Shown: piece by piece, positions 8,305-16,734 of the stretch
Position numbering within the stretch: position 1 is the stretch's first letter
How the letters are laid out: the number at the start of each line of letters is the position of its first letter
Assembly (NCBI RefSeq): GCF_035917275.1
Contig: NZ_CP108509.1
Location: 434,001 to 498,000 of the forward strand
Source: Streptomyces sp. NBC_01237
GTDB lineage: Bacteria; Actinomycetota; Actinomycetes; Streptomycetales; Streptomycetaceae
Reading direction: 5' to 3'
Length of the DNA: 64,000 nt
The notes under the pieces: model-generated
Database searches by the model: none
Seen by the model: the letters and a program-made list of their open reading frames with translations, nothing else
Told to the model about the DNA's origin: nothing
Made by a program: the position numbers and the translations under genes

Positions 8305-9195
8305 ATGCGGTGGTGTGTGATCAGAGGTATGGCGATTGTGCTGGGCAAGCCGGGGCTCGACGGACTGAACGAAGTTGTGGGCGTGCTGCGGGAATGGCAG
8401 GACGACGGGGCGCCGATGCAACTGCATCCGGGGGACCTCGGCTGGTTCTGGCGGTCGGGTGCCGAAGCGACCGCCGCGGCGATCAGGACGTGGAGCCGGA
8501 ACGGACGGATTCTCGCCATCGGGTTGCTGGACGGTCCCGCGCTGTTGCGGCTGACCATCACGCCGGATGCTCAGCAGGAGGAGCAGCTGGCGCGGCAGTT
8601 GATCGAAGACGTGACCGAGCCGGAGCGCGGCGTGCTGCCTGAGGGCAAGGCGGACATCGAGGCACCGGTGGGTGCACTGGTCCAGGATCTGCTGTGCGAG
8701 GACGGCTGGAACTCCGAGGAGCCGTGGACGCCGCTGCGCCGCGACCTCACGGAGCCGGTGAACGCCCCAGGCATGCGGATCGAGGTGGTCGGACCGGAGC
8801 GGGCGCACGTGTATGCCGCCGTACATCGGGCAGCGTTCGACGGGTCGAGGTTCACGGACGAGCGCTGGCGCGCGATGGCGGCCGGCTCTCCGTATGCCGA
8901 CGCCCGGTGTCTGGTCGCGTACGACGACCGGGGCAACGCGGTGGCGGCGGTGACGGTGTGGTCGGCCGGTCCCGGCAGGCCCGGACTGCTCGAACCGATG
9001 GGTGTGCACCGGCAACATCGCCGTCAGGGCTACGGCGAGGCGATCTCCGTCGCCGCGGCGGCCGCACTCCAGGAGCTGGGCTCGTCGAGCGCGCTCGTCT
9101 GCACCCCGAGCGCCAATGCCGGCGCCATCGCCACCTACAGGTCAGCCGGGTTCCGGCAACGACCCGAAGTCCGTGACCGACACCGGGACGCCTGA
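8305..9195 (+). CDS. GNAT family N-acetyltransferase, two-part protein
   Basis: 296 residues. The N-terminal half, about 1-150, is a GNAT-like segment seen in two-lobed actinobacterial acetyltransferases, with HPGDLGWFWR and RLTITPDAQQEEQLARQL. The C-terminal half is the active-looking lobe, with RCLVAYDDRGNAVAAVTVW, LEPMGVHRQHRRQGYGEAI as the acetyl-CoA loop, and SALVCTPSANAGAIATYRSAGF. The start may be ATG 8305 or ATG 8329 (MAIVLGKPG); neither has an ideal ribosome site. The substrate is unknown. Confidence 0.82.
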   Translation: MRWCVIRGMAIVLGKPGLDGLNEVVGVLREWQDDGAPMQLHPGDLGWFWRSGAEATAAAIRTWSRNGRILAIGLLDGPALLRLTITPDAQQEEQLARQLIEDVTEPERGVLPEGKADIEAPVGALVQDLLCEDGWNSEEPWTPLRRDLTEPVNAPGMRIEVVGPERAHVYAAVHRAAFDGSRFTDERWRAMAAGSPYADARCLVAYDDRGNAVAAVTVWSAGPGRPGLLEPMGVHRQHRRQGYGEAISVAAAAALQELGSSSALVCTPSANAGAIATYRSAGFRQRPEVRDRHRDA

Positions 9196-9345
9196 TGCCG
9201 TGTCTCATCGGCCACAAGCGGGGCCGGATGAGGAGTGCGGCAGCGGTGACGGGACCGAGGAAGGCATATCCGCGCTTGTCGGGGTACCGGTAGGAACCGT
9301 GTCACCAGCCGCAAACGGCGGTGATCTTCCGAGGGTGTCGCCCGT

Positions 9346-9790
9346 GTGAGCGAGTCCGGCTTCGCCCTCCGCGGCACCGAGTTGTGGGGCCAGGGCTCCA
9401 CCGCGGTCGAGCCCTGGCCCCACCCAGGTCCGTGCCTGCGACCAGAACCTGTTCACCGAGTGTCCATGCGGCACGGCACCACCATGGACGTCGAGGCCAA
9501 CTGCACTGACTCGCACGGGCAGTCGTCACGGCCAGTCGGAAATCGGGTTCGGCATCACGAGGCTGCTGAACCTCGACCTGTTGCCCAGGATCAAGCGGAT
9601 CAGCAAGGTGCGGCTGTACCGGCCGGTGGCCGGCGAACCGGACGCCTACCCGCAGCTCACCCCGGCGCTGACCCGCCTGACCCGCCTGATCCGCCGGGAA
9701 CTCATCGCCCGGCAGTACGACGAGATGTTCAACATGCGTAGGCCGGGTCGGCCAGACCGGTCCCCACGAAGTATCACCGAACTCGTTCAC
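9346..9790 (+). mobile_element. Decayed remnant of a Tn3-family transposase
   Basis: Segments in different plus-strand frames match the DDE domain of Tn3-family TnpA in order: FALRGTELWGQGSTAV near 9361-9410, then in another frame DQNLFTE near 9440-9460, then MRHGTTMDVEANC...SHGQ at 9466-9522, and in a third frame IGFGITRLLNLDLLPRIKRI, KVRLYRPVAGEPDAYPQLTP and RRELIARQYDEM at 9542-9735. There are at least two frameshifts, a missing block between FTE and MRHG, and a 13-bp insertion bounded by CAGTCG repeats near 9518-9539. The element is dead. I could not find its terminal repeats or resolvase. Confidence 0.75.
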
Positions 9791-9872
9791 CCGTGTGCGA
9801 GACGCCGGCCTCGGACGGCTGATGCCGTGCCAGGGCTACGGCCGCCCCGGAGGTGGTTCTCTTCTCAGAGCT

Positions 9873-10820
9873 TCACTTGGATTCGATCCGCCCCATGGGG
9901 GCGACGCTCTCCGACAAAGCCTTCTGCGCTGCCCTCCAGCTGATGTCCTCGATGCCGAGCGCGTGGCGGAGGTAGGCCCAGGTGACCCGTTGGATCAGGG
10001 CCACGCGTTCGGGGTTCTCGTCCGTCGTCTCCCGGACTTCGTAGCCGGTGATTCCGCCGAGGGAGTGCTCCGCCCCGAACAGGGTGAGCAGGCTCTTGCG
10101 CCCCGGGCTCAGGTGGTACGGGTCGGTGAGCCACTCCGGCCCTCTGACGGAGAGCGGTAGCTCGTCCTTGTCGCCTGCGATCACGAGGGTCGGCGTGGTC
10201 ATGTGCGCGAAGTCCGGTCCCTTCAACCACGGAAGATTCTCGGCCGCGAAGGGTGTCAGGGCGGCTCCGCCCCGGCCGGCCGTGGCAAGCAGCACGCCCG
10301 CCTTGATCCGCGAGTCGGACAGGTCTTCTGCATTCCTGCTCACCGGATCGAGGACGCGCAGGCCCAGCAGAGTGCCCGCCGTCTGGCCGCCGAAGGAATG
10401 CCCGGCCGCGGCAATGCGGCTTCGATCCAGGCGCCCGCTGAGACCGGGAACAGCGGCCTCCACCCGATCAAGCTGGTCAAGGACGCGCTTCACGTCCTGG
10501 ACGCGGAAGCGCCAGAGCCGCGGTGCGCGGAGATCGTCCTGGGGAAGACCCACGGTCCTGGAGTCGAGATGGGTGGGCTGGATCACCACGAAACCGTGAG
10601 CAGCCCAGAAGTCGGCCAGAGGACCGTAGCCGTTCAACGACGACCCGAAACCGTGCGAGAAAACGATGATCGGCAGTTCGCTCCCGATCGTCGGCGCGGA
10701 AACTCTCACCCGCAGGCCCTCCCTGCGGCCCGGTGCTTCCAGCACCACCGGCTTCACCGAGACGATGGGGGCGGGGGCGGTGATGGCCACGTCCGTGGCC
10801 GCCGCGTCTGATGCGGTCAT
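9873..10820 (-). CDS. Alpha/beta hydrolase, chlorophyllase/PAF-acetylhydrolase-like
   Basis: 315 residues. The oxyanion region IIVFSHGFGSSLNGYGPL and the nucleophile elbow IAAAGHSFGGQTAG are clear; LVIAGDKDE supplies a candidate acid and FGAEHSLGG a candidate His. The layout, with an opening FSHGFG strand followed by a long insert and GHSFGG, is that of the chlorophyllase/platelet-activating-factor acetylhydrolase-like group. There is no convincing signal peptide. It diverges from the MerR gene at 10987 and is probably under its control. The substrate is unknown. Confidence 0.85.
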   Translation of the reverse strand: MTASDAAATDVAITAPAPIVSVKPVVLEAPGRREGLRVRVSAPTIGSELPIIVFSHGFGSSLNGYGPLADFWAAHGFVVIQPTHLDSRTVGLPQDDLRAPRLWRFRVQDVKRVLDQLDRVEAAVPGLSGRLDRSRIAAAGHSFGGQTAGTLLGLRVLDPVSRNAEDLSDSRIKAGVLLATAGRGGAALTPFAAENLPWLKGPDFAHMTTPTLVIAGDKDELPLSVRGPEWLTDPYHLSPGRKSLLTLFGAEHSLGGITGYEVRETTDENPERVALIQRVTWAYLRHALGIEDISWRAAQKALSESVAPMGRIESK

Positions 10821-10931
10821 GGGCAGATCTTCCTTCGCATTTCCGATGGAGAAGCTGTCGAACAGAGCTGGTCACGGTCTCCCCCCTTCGCCTTGGCGGC
10901 GGGGGTGAGCCGTTGCGGGATACGCTAGAAC

Positions 10932-10947
10932 CTGACATTGACGTCAG
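10932..10947. promoter_or_regulatory. Candidate MerR operator between divergent genes
   Basis: An inverted repeat with arms CTGAC (10932-10936) and GTCAG (10943-10947) and a 6-bp centre lies between the alpha/beta hydrolase and the MerR gene. MerR regulators bind dyads placed inside a long promoter spacer, so this is the natural site for autoregulation and control of the hydrolase. The role is inferred from position only. Confidence 0.4.
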
Positions 10948-10986
10948 AGGCAAGAAGTGTTGTCCGCCTCACATCGGAGAGACATG

Positions 10987-11358
10987 ATGCGTATCGGCGA
11001 GCTCGCCACCAGAACAGGCGTCAGCGTTCGGTCGCTGCGCTACTACGAGGAACAGAACCTGCTCGCCTCGGAACGCAGCCGCACCGGCCAGCGGCAGTAC
11101 GCGGACAGCGCGGTCGACCGTGTCCAGCTGATCCAGCAGTTGTACGCCGCCGGGCTGCCGAGCAAGTCGATCGCGGAACTGCTGCCGTGTGTCGTGAACG
11201 GTGAGGCCACGCCAGAGCTGATCGACCGGCTTTCGGCGGAACGGGATCGCATCGACGGCCGGATCGACGATCTGGTGGGCGCCCGGGACAAGTTGGGCAC
11301 CGTGATCGCCGCCGCCACCGCGAACTGGCGAACAGGCGAACACTGCCGGCGCCAGTAG
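10987..11358 (+). CDS. MerR family transcriptional regulator
   Basis: About 123 residues. The N-terminal winged helix is canonical: MRIGELATRTGVSVRSLRYYEEQNLL, then the wing with RSRTGQRQYADSAVDRVQLIQQL. A dimerisation helix follows (LIDRLSAERDRIDGRIDDLVGARDKL). ATG 10987 sits 7 bp from GGAG; ATG 10984 is also possible. The C-terminal tail has only one Cys and no metal-binding loop, so a small-molecule effector is more likely than a metal. It diverges from an alpha/beta hydrolase gene. Confidence 0.87.
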   Translation: MRIGELATRTGVSVRSLRYYEEQNLLASERSRTGQRQYADSAVDRVQLIQQLYAAGLPSKSIAELLPCVVNGEATPELIDRLSAERDRIDGRIDDLVGARDKLGTVIAAATANWRTGEHCRRQ

Positions 11359-11557
11359 TCAGCATGTACGTGGACCGTGATCAGCACGACGAGTTGCAGC
11401 TGTTCTCCTTCTACGGCGATCCGGACAGCGGGAACACGTAGGCAATGACACGCGAGACGGCGTCATATCCATGCATTTGATCGCTGCAACCAGCATCTTC
11501 GCTTCGTGACGGACGGCGGCCTTGTCCTGTCGCGTGGCGACGCACGGTGCCGCTCGC

Positions 11558-12463
11558 TCAAGCAGGTCGGTCGCGGAACAGCGCGTCGAACTGCGTCGCA
11601 CCTTCCTTGCGCAGCCAGGTCTCGAAGTCCATCAGAGCCGGGTGCAGACTGCGCAGCTCGGAGATGTCGGCCTGCCAGCCGCCTCGGTGATTGGCGAAGT
11701 CGTAACCTGCCCGGGCGTCCGGATCCAGCCCCGTGAGCGCCTCTCGCGGGATCGCCCGATAGGTGATGGAGACTCCGGTGGTACGGCTGATCGCGTCGAC
11801 GACCTGCGGGAGTGTCAGTTCGTCACCGGCGATCTCAAGCGCCTGGCCGATGTACCGGCCGGGGTTGGTGAATGCCAGGGTCGCGAAGGCACCTATATCG
11901 GTGGCGGCTATGAGTTGGACGGGCATCTCCGGCTTGACCACATCGGTCAGTACGCCGTTGCGCACCCCCATGGTCGGGTCGGAGTGGTTCTCCATGAACC
12001 GGACGGGACGCAGGATGGTGGCGGGCAGGCCCAGGGCGCCGATGCGCCCCTCGATCCGCCATTTGCTTTCCCAGCGGCGGATACCGGATGAGCGCTCGGC
12101 GCCGGCGACCGAGGCGTGGACGAGGTGCCGGACATCGGCGTCGTTCACTGCTTCGATCACATTCATGCCCAACCGGATCTCGTCTTCGACGGCGAATCCG
12201 GGCGGTGCGCCGGGAGAGCCGACGGTGGGTTGCACACTGAAGACCCCGTGCACGCCCCGCATCGCCCTATCCAGGGAAGCACGGTCGCCCATGTCGCCCG
12301 GTACGACCTCGGCGCCGGCCCGTACCAACGCTTGGGCCCGGGGGCCGACCGGGTCGCGGACGAGGGCTCGCACCTGCCAGCCGGCGGCCAGCAACCCCCT
12401 GGCGGTGGCTCCGCCTTGGAGGCCAGTGGCCCCGGTCACCAGCACGGTGTGATCGGTTGTCAT
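11558..12463 (-). CDS. NmrA family NAD(P)-binding protein
   Basis: 301 residues of the NmrA/atypical SDR type. The N-terminal dinucleotide-binding loop is VLVTGATGLQGGATARGLL, followed by VRALVRDP typical of NADP-preferring members, and VVPGDMGDRASLDRAMRGVHGVFSVQ. There is no classical Tyr-Lys active pair, as in NmrA-like redox sensors and quinone reductases of this group. ATG 12463 follows GGAGG with a 7-bp gap. The gene is divergent from a TetR gene whose shared promoter holds two palindromes, so it is the likely target of that regulator. Confidence 0.87.
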   Translation of the reverse strand: MTTDHTVLVTGATGLQGGATARGLLAAGWQVRALVRDPVGPRAQALVRAGAEVVPGDMGDRASLDRAMRGVHGVFSVQPTVGSPGAPPGFAVEDEIRLGMNVIEAVNDADVRHLVHASVAGAERSSGIRRWESKWRIEGRIGALGLPATILRPVRFMENHSDPTMGVRNGVLTDVVKPEMPVQLIAATDIGAFATLAFTNPGRYIGQALEIAGDELTLPQVVDAISRTTGVSITYRAIPREALTGLDPDARAGYDFANHRGGWQADISELRSLHPALMDFETWLRKEGATQFDALFRDRPA

Positions 12464-12525
12464 TTCTACCTCCGGAACGAGCACCGGGCGCTGCCGGGCC
12501 CGGGCCCGGGAGCGGGAGCCGCATC

Positions 12526-12577
12526 AACTGGGGAATCCCCCCAGTTATGGCTCGGTAATATATGGGGAGACTCCCCA
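12526..12577. promoter_or_regulatory. Two palindromic TetR operator candidates
   Basis: The NmrA-TetR gap holds two related palindromes. One has arms AACTGGGG (12526-12533) and CCCCAGTT (12539-12546). The other has arms TGGGGAG (12563-12569) and CTCCCCA (12571-12577). Both share the half-site TGGGGA/CCCCAGT, and an AT-rich TAATAT box lies between them. This is the expected arrangement for a TetR dimer that represses both divergent genes. Confidence 0.6.
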
Positions 12578-12597
12578 GTTCTCAAGCAGAGGGCGCC

Positions 12598-13194
12598 ATG
12601 ACCACACCTCCACCCCAGCCCGCGCTCCGAGCCGACGCACGGCGCAACTACGAACGGCTGATCAGTGCCGCCCGCGAAGTCTTCGCCGCGCGAGGAGCCG
12701 ACGTTCCGATGGACGACATCGCCCGTCACGCCGGCGTCGGGAACGCGACTCTCTACCGCCGCTTCCCGACCCGGGAGGCGTTGCTGCAGGCCGTCCACCG
12801 CGACCAGATCGAGGCCCTGTACTCACGGTCGCAAGAACTGCTTGCCGCGCGGTCCCCGGACGAGGGGCTGGCGACCTGGCTACGGGAACTGGCCGGGGAG
12901 GGGAGCACGTCACGCAGCCTGGCAACGGCACTGATGACTGCCCTGCGGGATGAGGGCTCCGACGTGTCCTGGTGCCGGGAGACGATGTACGCCGCTGCGG
13001 CCGCCCTGCTCGACCGGGCGCAGCAGGCGGGTACGGTCCGCACCGACGTCACCGTGGGCCAGGTGCTCAAGCTCGTCAACGCCATCGCCTTCGTCACCGA
13101 ATGCGAACCCGACGGCGAACAGCAGGCCGATCACCTTCTGGCCGTGGTGATGGACGGCCTTCGGCCCCCGCATCGCGCAGAACACGGATCGTGA
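12598..13194 (+). CDS. TetR/AcrR family transcriptional regulator
   Basis: 198 residues. The N-terminal HTH reads RLISAAREVFAARGADVPMDDIARHAGVGNATLYRRFPTREALL, a canonical TetR DNA-binding domain. The C-terminal ligand domain (about 70-190) is of the type that often follows HTHs in SDR/NmrA-linked regulators. ATG 12598 sits after GCAGAGGGCGCC. It lies divergent from the NmrA-like gene with two palindromic operators between them, so autoregulation and control of that gene are likely. Confidence 0.9.
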   Translation: MTTPPPQPALRADARRNYERLISAAREVFAARGADVPMDDIARHAGVGNATLYRRFPTREALLQAVHRDQIEALYSRSQELLAARSPDEGLATWLRELAGEGSTSRSLATALMTALRDEGSDVSWCRETMYAAAAALLDRAQQAGTVRTDVTVGQVLKLVNAIAFVTECEPDGEQQADHLLAVVMDGLRPPHRAEHGS

Positions 13195-13316
13195 TCCCAC
13201 TGTTGGGGAGTGATGCGCTGCCCCGGCGCCCTCGCGCACCACACCGTCAGCAGGTACGCGGAGCTGTGACCGATCCCCAGGATTCCCGTCGCCCGGCGGG
13301 CCGTAAGGTTCCGCGC

Positions 13317-13841
13317 ATGAGATCTTTGATCGCCGCCGTCCGCGAGCAGACCGAGGCGGCCCGCTTCCTCGCTTGGCCGGGCGATTTCGACCTGGACCGA
13401 AGTGACCATGTCGAGGGTGTTCATCTCGCCTCGGGCGCCGCGCTGGAGGGTTTCGCGGGCGACGGCGCCGGGGGCACCTTCTTCTTCTGCGGCGAAGGCG
13501 GCGAGGAACGTCCCGTTCTGTACGCGGACTCCGAAGGTGGTGCGGCGCTGATCGCGATGGGCCTGCCTGAACTCCTGCGGCTCCTGCTGATCGCCCCGTG
13601 GTGGCGCGACTGCCGGACGTTCACAGCGGAGGAAAGCCGTACGCTCGCGGCCGAGTATCTGGAGGACATGCCGGACCTCGTTGCCCGGCGGGACGATGCC
13701 GCCGCGGCCCTTGGTATCGCCCTTCCCGCCGAAGAGGCGGCTCTGGCCCGATTGCGGGAGGTGGCCACCGGGATCGGGAAGGACTTCGTCCTCATCTTCA
13801 CACCGGAGGGCGAACCCTACGATCCCTTGATCAGGGGCTGA
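13317..13841 (+). CDS. Conserved hypothetical protein
   Basis: 174 residues, acidic and without membrane segments. Motifs that can be seen are FLAWPGDFDLDRSDHVEGV, a glycine-rich TFFFCGEGGEERPVLYADSEGGAALIA strand region, WWRDCRTFT and a C-terminal IGKDFVLIFTPEGEPYDPL. The pattern of beta strands, then a helical segment with many Glu and Arg, is reminiscent of SUKH/SMI1-like immunity proteins, but I cannot assign it. ATG 13317 is the only start that fits the first strand. It converges with the GNAT gene at 13898. Confidence 0.7.
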   Translation: MRSLIAAVREQTEAARFLAWPGDFDLDRSDHVEGVHLASGAALEGFAGDGAGGTFFFCGEGGEERPVLYADSEGGAALIAMGLPELLRLLLIAPWWRDCRTFTAEESRTLAAEYLEDMPDLVARRDDAAAALGIALPAEEAALARLREVATGIGKDFVLIFTPEGEPYDPLIRG

Positions 13842-13863
13842 GACGCGTCATGATCGCGATGCT

Positions 13864-13877
13864 GGTGGGCGCCCACC
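13864..13877. terminator. Short hairpin between convergent genes
   Basis: A perfect dyad, GGTGGGC followed at once by GCCCACC, lies between the convergent genes ending at 13841 and 13898. It may act as a bidirectional terminator, although it lacks a T tract, as is common in Streptomyces. Confidence 0.4.
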
Positions 13878-13897
13878 GCCGGCTCACCGTCCGGTGA

Positions 13898-14659
13898 TCA
13901 GCCGCGTTGGAAACAGTGCGAGTGGCCGATGGCGGAGAAGCCGCGGCGCTCGTACCAGTGCCGTGGCCAGTCCATCGCGTCTGCGGTCAGGAACCGGGTA
14001 CCGCAGCCCTCGGCGGCGGCCAACCGCAGGGAGGTGGTCAGGACGGCATCGGCGTACCCCCGTCCGAGGTGGGTCTCCGAGGTGATCAGGTCCTCGATCT
14101 GAGCAGTGCCGGTCGACGGGTCCATGTAGAGGTCGGCCCATGCGGCGACCTCTCCCTCCTCCGTGCGGGCACCGATGAAGTGAACAGCGTCGGCGCCGCG
14201 ACGACGAGCCTCGCGTCGGTCGACGAGGTGGCGCAGGACCTCGTCCTCGACATCCGGGAGAAACCCCCGCCAGCGCCGGGTGAGTGGGATACGCAGCGCG
14301 TCGAGGTCCACCTCTTCCGCCGGCCCGCCTGCGGGCACCGGGCCGGTGTGCAGCATGACCAGATAGGTGGAGTGGGTGTATCCGGCCCGGATCAGCGGCT
14401 CCGCGCACGCCGTTCCGGCGTCACCGTCGAGGACGGAGATCAGACGGTACGGCAGATGCCCCAGGGCCTCGTCCGCGAGGGCGGGCAGCGCCTCGGAGTC
14501 GACGGCCGAGTCGATGACGACCTGATTGTTCGCGCGGGAATGCGCGAAGTCATCGTCGTATACGGCGAACCCGCCGGGGAGGTCGACGGTGCGCGCGGCC
14601 TGGCGGCGGGCGAAGGACGACACGAACGAGTTGATCCGCTGAAGCTCTGGCATGGGCAT
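13898..14659 (-). CDS. GNAT family N-acetyltransferase
   Basis: 253 residues. The GNAT core is in the C-terminal half: HFIGARTEEGEVAAWADLYMDPSTGTAQIEDLITSETHLGRGYADAVL, where the LGRGYADAV loop binds acetyl-CoA, and FLTADAMDWPRHWYERRGFSAIG as the terminal strand. The N-terminal 120 residues form a second, degenerate-looking lobe common in these longer actinobacterial acetyltransferases. The substrate is unknown. Confidence 0.85.
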   Translation of the reverse strand: MPMPELQRINSFVSSFARRQAARTVDLPGGFAVYDDDFAHSRANNQVVIDSAVDSEALPALADEALGHLPYRLISVLDGDAGTACAEPLIRAGYTHSTYLVMLHTGPVPAGGPAEEVDLDALRIPLTRRWRGFLPDVEDEVLRHLVDRREARRRGADAVHFIGARTEEGEVAAWADLYMDPSTGTAQIEDLITSETHLGRGYADAVLTTSLRLAAAEGCGTRFLTADAMDWPRHWYERRGFSAIGHSHCFQRG

Positions 14660-14825
14660 GGGACGAGCGTAGGCAGCGGTGGACCATGCCGCCTACGAAT
14701 TACTCCCAGTGGGGGCGGCATGACCGCACGATGCGACAATCTCGCTCTTGTCCACCGGGCGAGCGCTCCACCTGCTCACGAGTTCGAAGGAGCGCGTCCT
14801 CTCCTCAAGCGGGGAACGCTGCCCC

Positions 14826-15665
14826 TCAGGGGCAAGGATGATGGCGGACCGGGTCAGCATGTCCTCGGTCTCGGCAGAACCGGCGGTCTCGCGCGGCCAG
14901 CCGGGACCGCGGACCGGCCGAGCGCAGGACGACGTCCAGAGCTCGATCGGGATCTGCGGCGTAGCAGTTGCTGAACCAGGCCATGTTCGCCTCGACCACC
15001 GCCCAGCGGTCCGCGGCGCCGTGCTCAGGCATGGACAGAAGCCCGATGTCCACCACCACCGCGCTGGGGAGGGTATGCCCGCAGCCGGCGAGGAGGCCGT
15101 CCGCGAACTCCCGTACGGCATCGTGGCAGCGGTGGCCTTCGAGCGGCGCAGAGTCGAGGCGGCCGAAGGTGGCGTACTGCGAACCTGTATGGACCGTGCC
15201 CTCAAGGAGGAACAAACGGAATTCTGCTGTCCAGGTCACCACGTCGCTGATCTGTACGGGCGTATCCGGCTTCAACTCCGGTCCGCTCGGGAGGCAGCGG
15301 CCCTCGGGGTAGACGGCGGCGGGGAAGCATTTGTCGCTGGGCGGCTTGACGAAGGCCGGCCGGGACAGGAGGCGTGCCTCGGCCAAGGTCGCTGTAGTGA
15401 TGCGCCGTCCGGTGTACTCGTAGGGCAGTGCGGCCAGCCAGTTGTCCGTGGGCTCCAGAAGCGCGACCGCGAGGTCGTCGACGGCACCCGCCGCGTAGGC
15501 CGGGCCACCGTAGTAGTGACCTCCGGGCCTCTCCCGCATGGCGCCCGTACCACCGCGGGCCGGGAGGATCTCCACGTGCATCCCCCGTCGCCGCGCAGAG
15601 GCCGCGAGAAGCTCACAGGTCGTGGTGCACTGCGGCGCCAACGCCAAGAAACCGTGTTCCGTCAC
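14826..15665 (-). CDS. ATP-grasp domain-containing protein (DUF4343-like)
   Basis: About 279 residues. Typical features are the opening strand GFLALAPQCTTTCELLAASARRRGM, a mid region FVKPPSDKCFPAAVYPEG with the Lys of the ATP-grasp small lobe, EFRLFLLEGTVHTGSQYATFG, and a C-terminal VVDIGLLSM...VVEANMAWFSNCY, where Asp and Glu-x-Asn supply metal ligands. I placed the start at GTG 15665 just before the first strand; the frame is open to 15794 with lower-quality codons. Such stand-alone ATP-grasp proteins form amide or ester bonds; the partner substrate is unknown. It lies upstream of no obvious peptide gene. Confidence 0.75.
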   Translation of the reverse strand: MTEHGFLALAPQCTTTCELLAASARRRGMHVEILPARGGTGAMRERPGGHYYGGPAYAAGAVDDLAVALLEPTDNWLAALPYEYTGRRITTATLAEARLLSRPAFVKPPSDKCFPAAVYPEGRCLPSGPELKPDTPVQISDVVTWTAEFRLFLLEGTVHTGSQYATFGRLDSAPLEGHRCHDAVREFADGLLAGCGHTLPSAVVVDIGLLSMPEHGAADRWAVVEANMAWFSNCYAADPDRALDVVLRSAGPRSRLAARDRRFCRDRGHADPVRHHPCP

Positions 15666-15853
15666 GATCCCTGACCATGCCACCGGCCATGCCGAGCGGT
15701 CCACCGCATGGGGAGCACCACCGTTGGGCCGCCTGGCCCGTCGCTCGCGCACACCCCAGCGGGGACCCCCCGTCGCGGGCCCGGAACACGGCACTCAGCG
15801 CACCGCGGTCGGACGATCTGTCATGACATGATCCACGCGCCTCCTCGGACAGG

Positions 15854-16351
15854 TCACGGGGCGCGCGGCAGCGCGAGCCAGTCCTGCCAAGTAATGTCGC
15901 GCCCCAGACAGCGCGGCCGCCGGAAGGGCCAGTCGGCGGCGATCCACTGCGGCACCAGCACGTCGAGCGCGTACTCCGCCTGGCCGCCGACGAGACCGTC
16001 CACCACCCACCAGGAGACCTCTCCATCGGATCCCGTGCGCTCGGGCGGGTCGATGTAGACGCAGCCGAGGATCGCCGTCTCCTCCTCGTCCAGCAGCGCG
16101 TAGTTGAACGACTGGTGCGCTGCTATCTCCTTCTCGTGCCGCAGCAGGTCGATGCGGTCCTCTTCATAGGTCATGGTCTGCTTGGGCCAACCCCAGGCCG
16201 GGCCGAAGATCTCCCACAGGCGCTCTTGGGAGCCCATCACGGCGGGGTAGTCGAGCGCGGTGTCCGCCTCGCGTATCGGCCGCAGGTGTAGCGGGGTGTT
16301 GGGCACGGGCACATGGGCGGGGTGAACGAAGCCGTCAGGCAGCCAACTCAT
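15854..16351 (-). CDS. GNAT family N-acetyltransferase
   Basis: 165 residues. The family core is visible as LHLRPIREADTALDYPAVMG, FNYALLDEEETAILGCVYIDPPE, and the EVSWWVVD strand. The usual acetyl-CoA loop is degenerate (GLVGGQAEYALDVLVPQWI), as in a group of actinobacterial GNAT-like proteins that have the same LPDGFVHPAHVPVP N terminus. It sits alone between the ATP-grasp gene and a repeat-containing gap. The activity may therefore be altered. Confidence 0.8.
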   Translation of the reverse strand: MSWLPDGFVHPAHVPVPNTPLHLRPIREADTALDYPAVMGSQERLWEIFGPAWGWPKQTMTYEEDRIDLLRHEKEIAAHQSFNYALLDEEETAILGCVYIDPPERTGSDGEVSWWVVDGLVGGQAEYALDVLVPQWIAADWPFRRPRCLGRDITWQDWLALPRAP

Positions 16352-16734
16352 AAGGGCCGAGGCTACAACCGTTCGACGCGGGGTGATCCAGGCAGCGAGG
16401 GCGACGCCGCGGCCGGCCGGTCACCGAAACCGTACGGGGAGGAGCCGGATGACCGCGCCATCGGTAGGCGCGGCCTCCGACCAGTGATTCCGTTCCGGCA
16501 GATCGGCGGAGCCACCGGCCGCGTCGCGGCGGCAGGGACGGCAGGGACGGCAGGGGCGGCAGGGGCGGCAGGGGCGGCAGGGGCGGCAGGGGCGGCAGGC
16601 CCAACCATCAACACCCATTTCGGGAAGGCCGCGAACATCGGTGTACGGGGCATGCGGGGCCCCGGACGGACCTGACGTCGACCTCGATCGCCCGCAACGC
16701 TGGCTCGGCCGACGGCTCGGACGGCTGTCGTGGT
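16352..16734. other. Gene-poor gap with a short tandem repeat
   Basis: No convincing gene is seen on either strand. The stretch contains the 9-bp tandem repeat array and the degenerated end of the FAD monooxygenase pseudogene. Confidence 0.5.
16531..16602. repeat. 9-bp tandem repeat array
   Basis: Two units of GGCAGGGAC (16531-16548) are followed by five units of GGCAGGGGC (16549-16593) and a partial eighth unit, GGCAGGCCC. The period of nine keeps any reading frame and would encode Gly/Ala-rich or Pro/Cys-rich peptides, but no gene spans it. Such arrays vary in copy number by slippage. Confidence 0.9.

Noticed and set aside
11364..11441. A 25-codon ORF after the MerR gene (MYVDRDQHDELQLF)
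   Set aside because: Too short, and no ribosome site or homology to support it.
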